Part shown: one piece after another, positions 11,951 to 12,192 of the stretch
Layout: every line of letters begins with the position of its first letter
Numbering within the stretch: the stretch's first letter is position 1
From: JBEVEP01 sp040512755
GTDB taxonomy: Bacteria; Pseudomonadota; Alphaproteobacteria; Rhizobiales; Rhizobiaceae
Reading direction: 5' to 3'
Length of the DNA: 12,192 bases
NCBI GenBank assembly: GCA_040512755.1
Contig: JBEVEP010000194.1
Span: 1 to 12,192, forward strand
Notes under the pieces: generated by a model
The model's database searches: none
Told to the model about the DNA's origin: nothing
The model's input: only the letters and a program-made list of their open reading frames with translations
Program-made: the position numbers and the translations under genes

Positions 11951-12192
11951 GCGCGACGACAGGTCATCGAGGCCCTCGCCGGTGGAGCGGGTCACCGTGA
12001 ACGAGCGCGGTCGGGCCCGAGCAGCGCGGCAAATGGCGGCGCTGTTTAGTTTTGCGGCCGTTTCTTCGGCGCAAAGGGAATGCTGGCGCTGGGCGGGTGG
12101 GAAACCATTCGGCCCACCCCCCCATCGCGGGCCGAAGCCTATGCCAACCCGAGATTGGCTGCATCGGCCGCGTTACCCTCACCGACACTCGT
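11951..12192. other. GC-rich end of window without a supportable gene
   Basis: Composition changes to high GC right after the methyltransferase stop. Frames on both strands are open for up to about 75 codons, but none shows a motif, a good start or a strand-specific codon pattern. One hairpin is present, GGGTGGG (12095-12101) with CCCACCC (12113-12119), without a T-run. The stretch could be the edge of a mobile element or of a gene continuing beyond the window; I cannot decide. Confidence 0.4.

Noticed and set aside
11964..12188. Minus-strand frame of 74 codons at the window end
   Set aside because: It is rich in Arg, Pro and Trp with no motif; all frames tend to stay open in this GC-rich stretch.
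1..12192. CRISPR array, tRNA, rRNA or complete insertion sequence
   Set aside because: I saw no regularly spaced direct repeats, no tRNA cloverleaf or rRNA sequence, and no transposase frame with terminal repeats.

Overview
The window looks like chromosome or megaplasmid DNA of a GC-rich alphaproteobacterium of the order Hyphomicrobiales. A Mesorhizobium- or Phyllobacteriaceae-like rhizobium is the best guess. This rests on gene content (a paired-ATPase carbohydrate ABC importer of rhizobial type beside dha/PTS genes), strong G/C preference at third codon positions and dense ATGA stop/start overlaps; no marker gene is present to prove it.

Positions 1-8863 hold one plus-strand block that reads as a single catabolic operon. 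It runs: end of a probable solute-binding protein; two permeases; a possible 40-codon ORF; a 65-residue membrane protein; two ABC ATPases; dhaL; dhaM (EIIA-Man type); an HPr; a full-length enzyme I; a putative helix-turn-helix protein; and dhaK. Most junctions overlap by 4-17 bases or are separated by fewer than 25. The simplest reading is that the ABC system imports dihydroxyacetone, or a compound yielding it. DhaK/DhaL would then phosphorylate it with phosphate passed from PEP through EI, HPr and DhaM. E. coli DhaM carries EIIA, HPr and an EI-like part in one chain; here they are separate proteins and EI is complete, so the relay is self-contained. A 14-bp perfect stem-loop lies between the binding-protein and first permease genes and covers the best Shine-Dalgarno sequence of the permease.

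Positions 8864-9751 hold a short spacer, a candidate extended -10 promoter, a 39-residue single-span membrane peptide and a GNAT acetyltransferase, all on the plus strand and unrelated in function to the first block.

Positions 9752-10595 hold, on the minus strand, a compact class III nucleotidyl cyclase with every catalytic residue, joined to a C-terminal YHS-type cysteine motif. The domain pairing is the most unusual single protein here.

Positions 10596-11161 form a gap of 566 bases with no convincing gene. It contains an operator-like dyad (10775-10792) and a run of closely packed inverted repeats (10867-10969). A class I SAM-dependent methyltransferase follows (11162-11950), visibly less GC-rich than the dha block. 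The last 242 bases return to high GC and hold no gene I can support.
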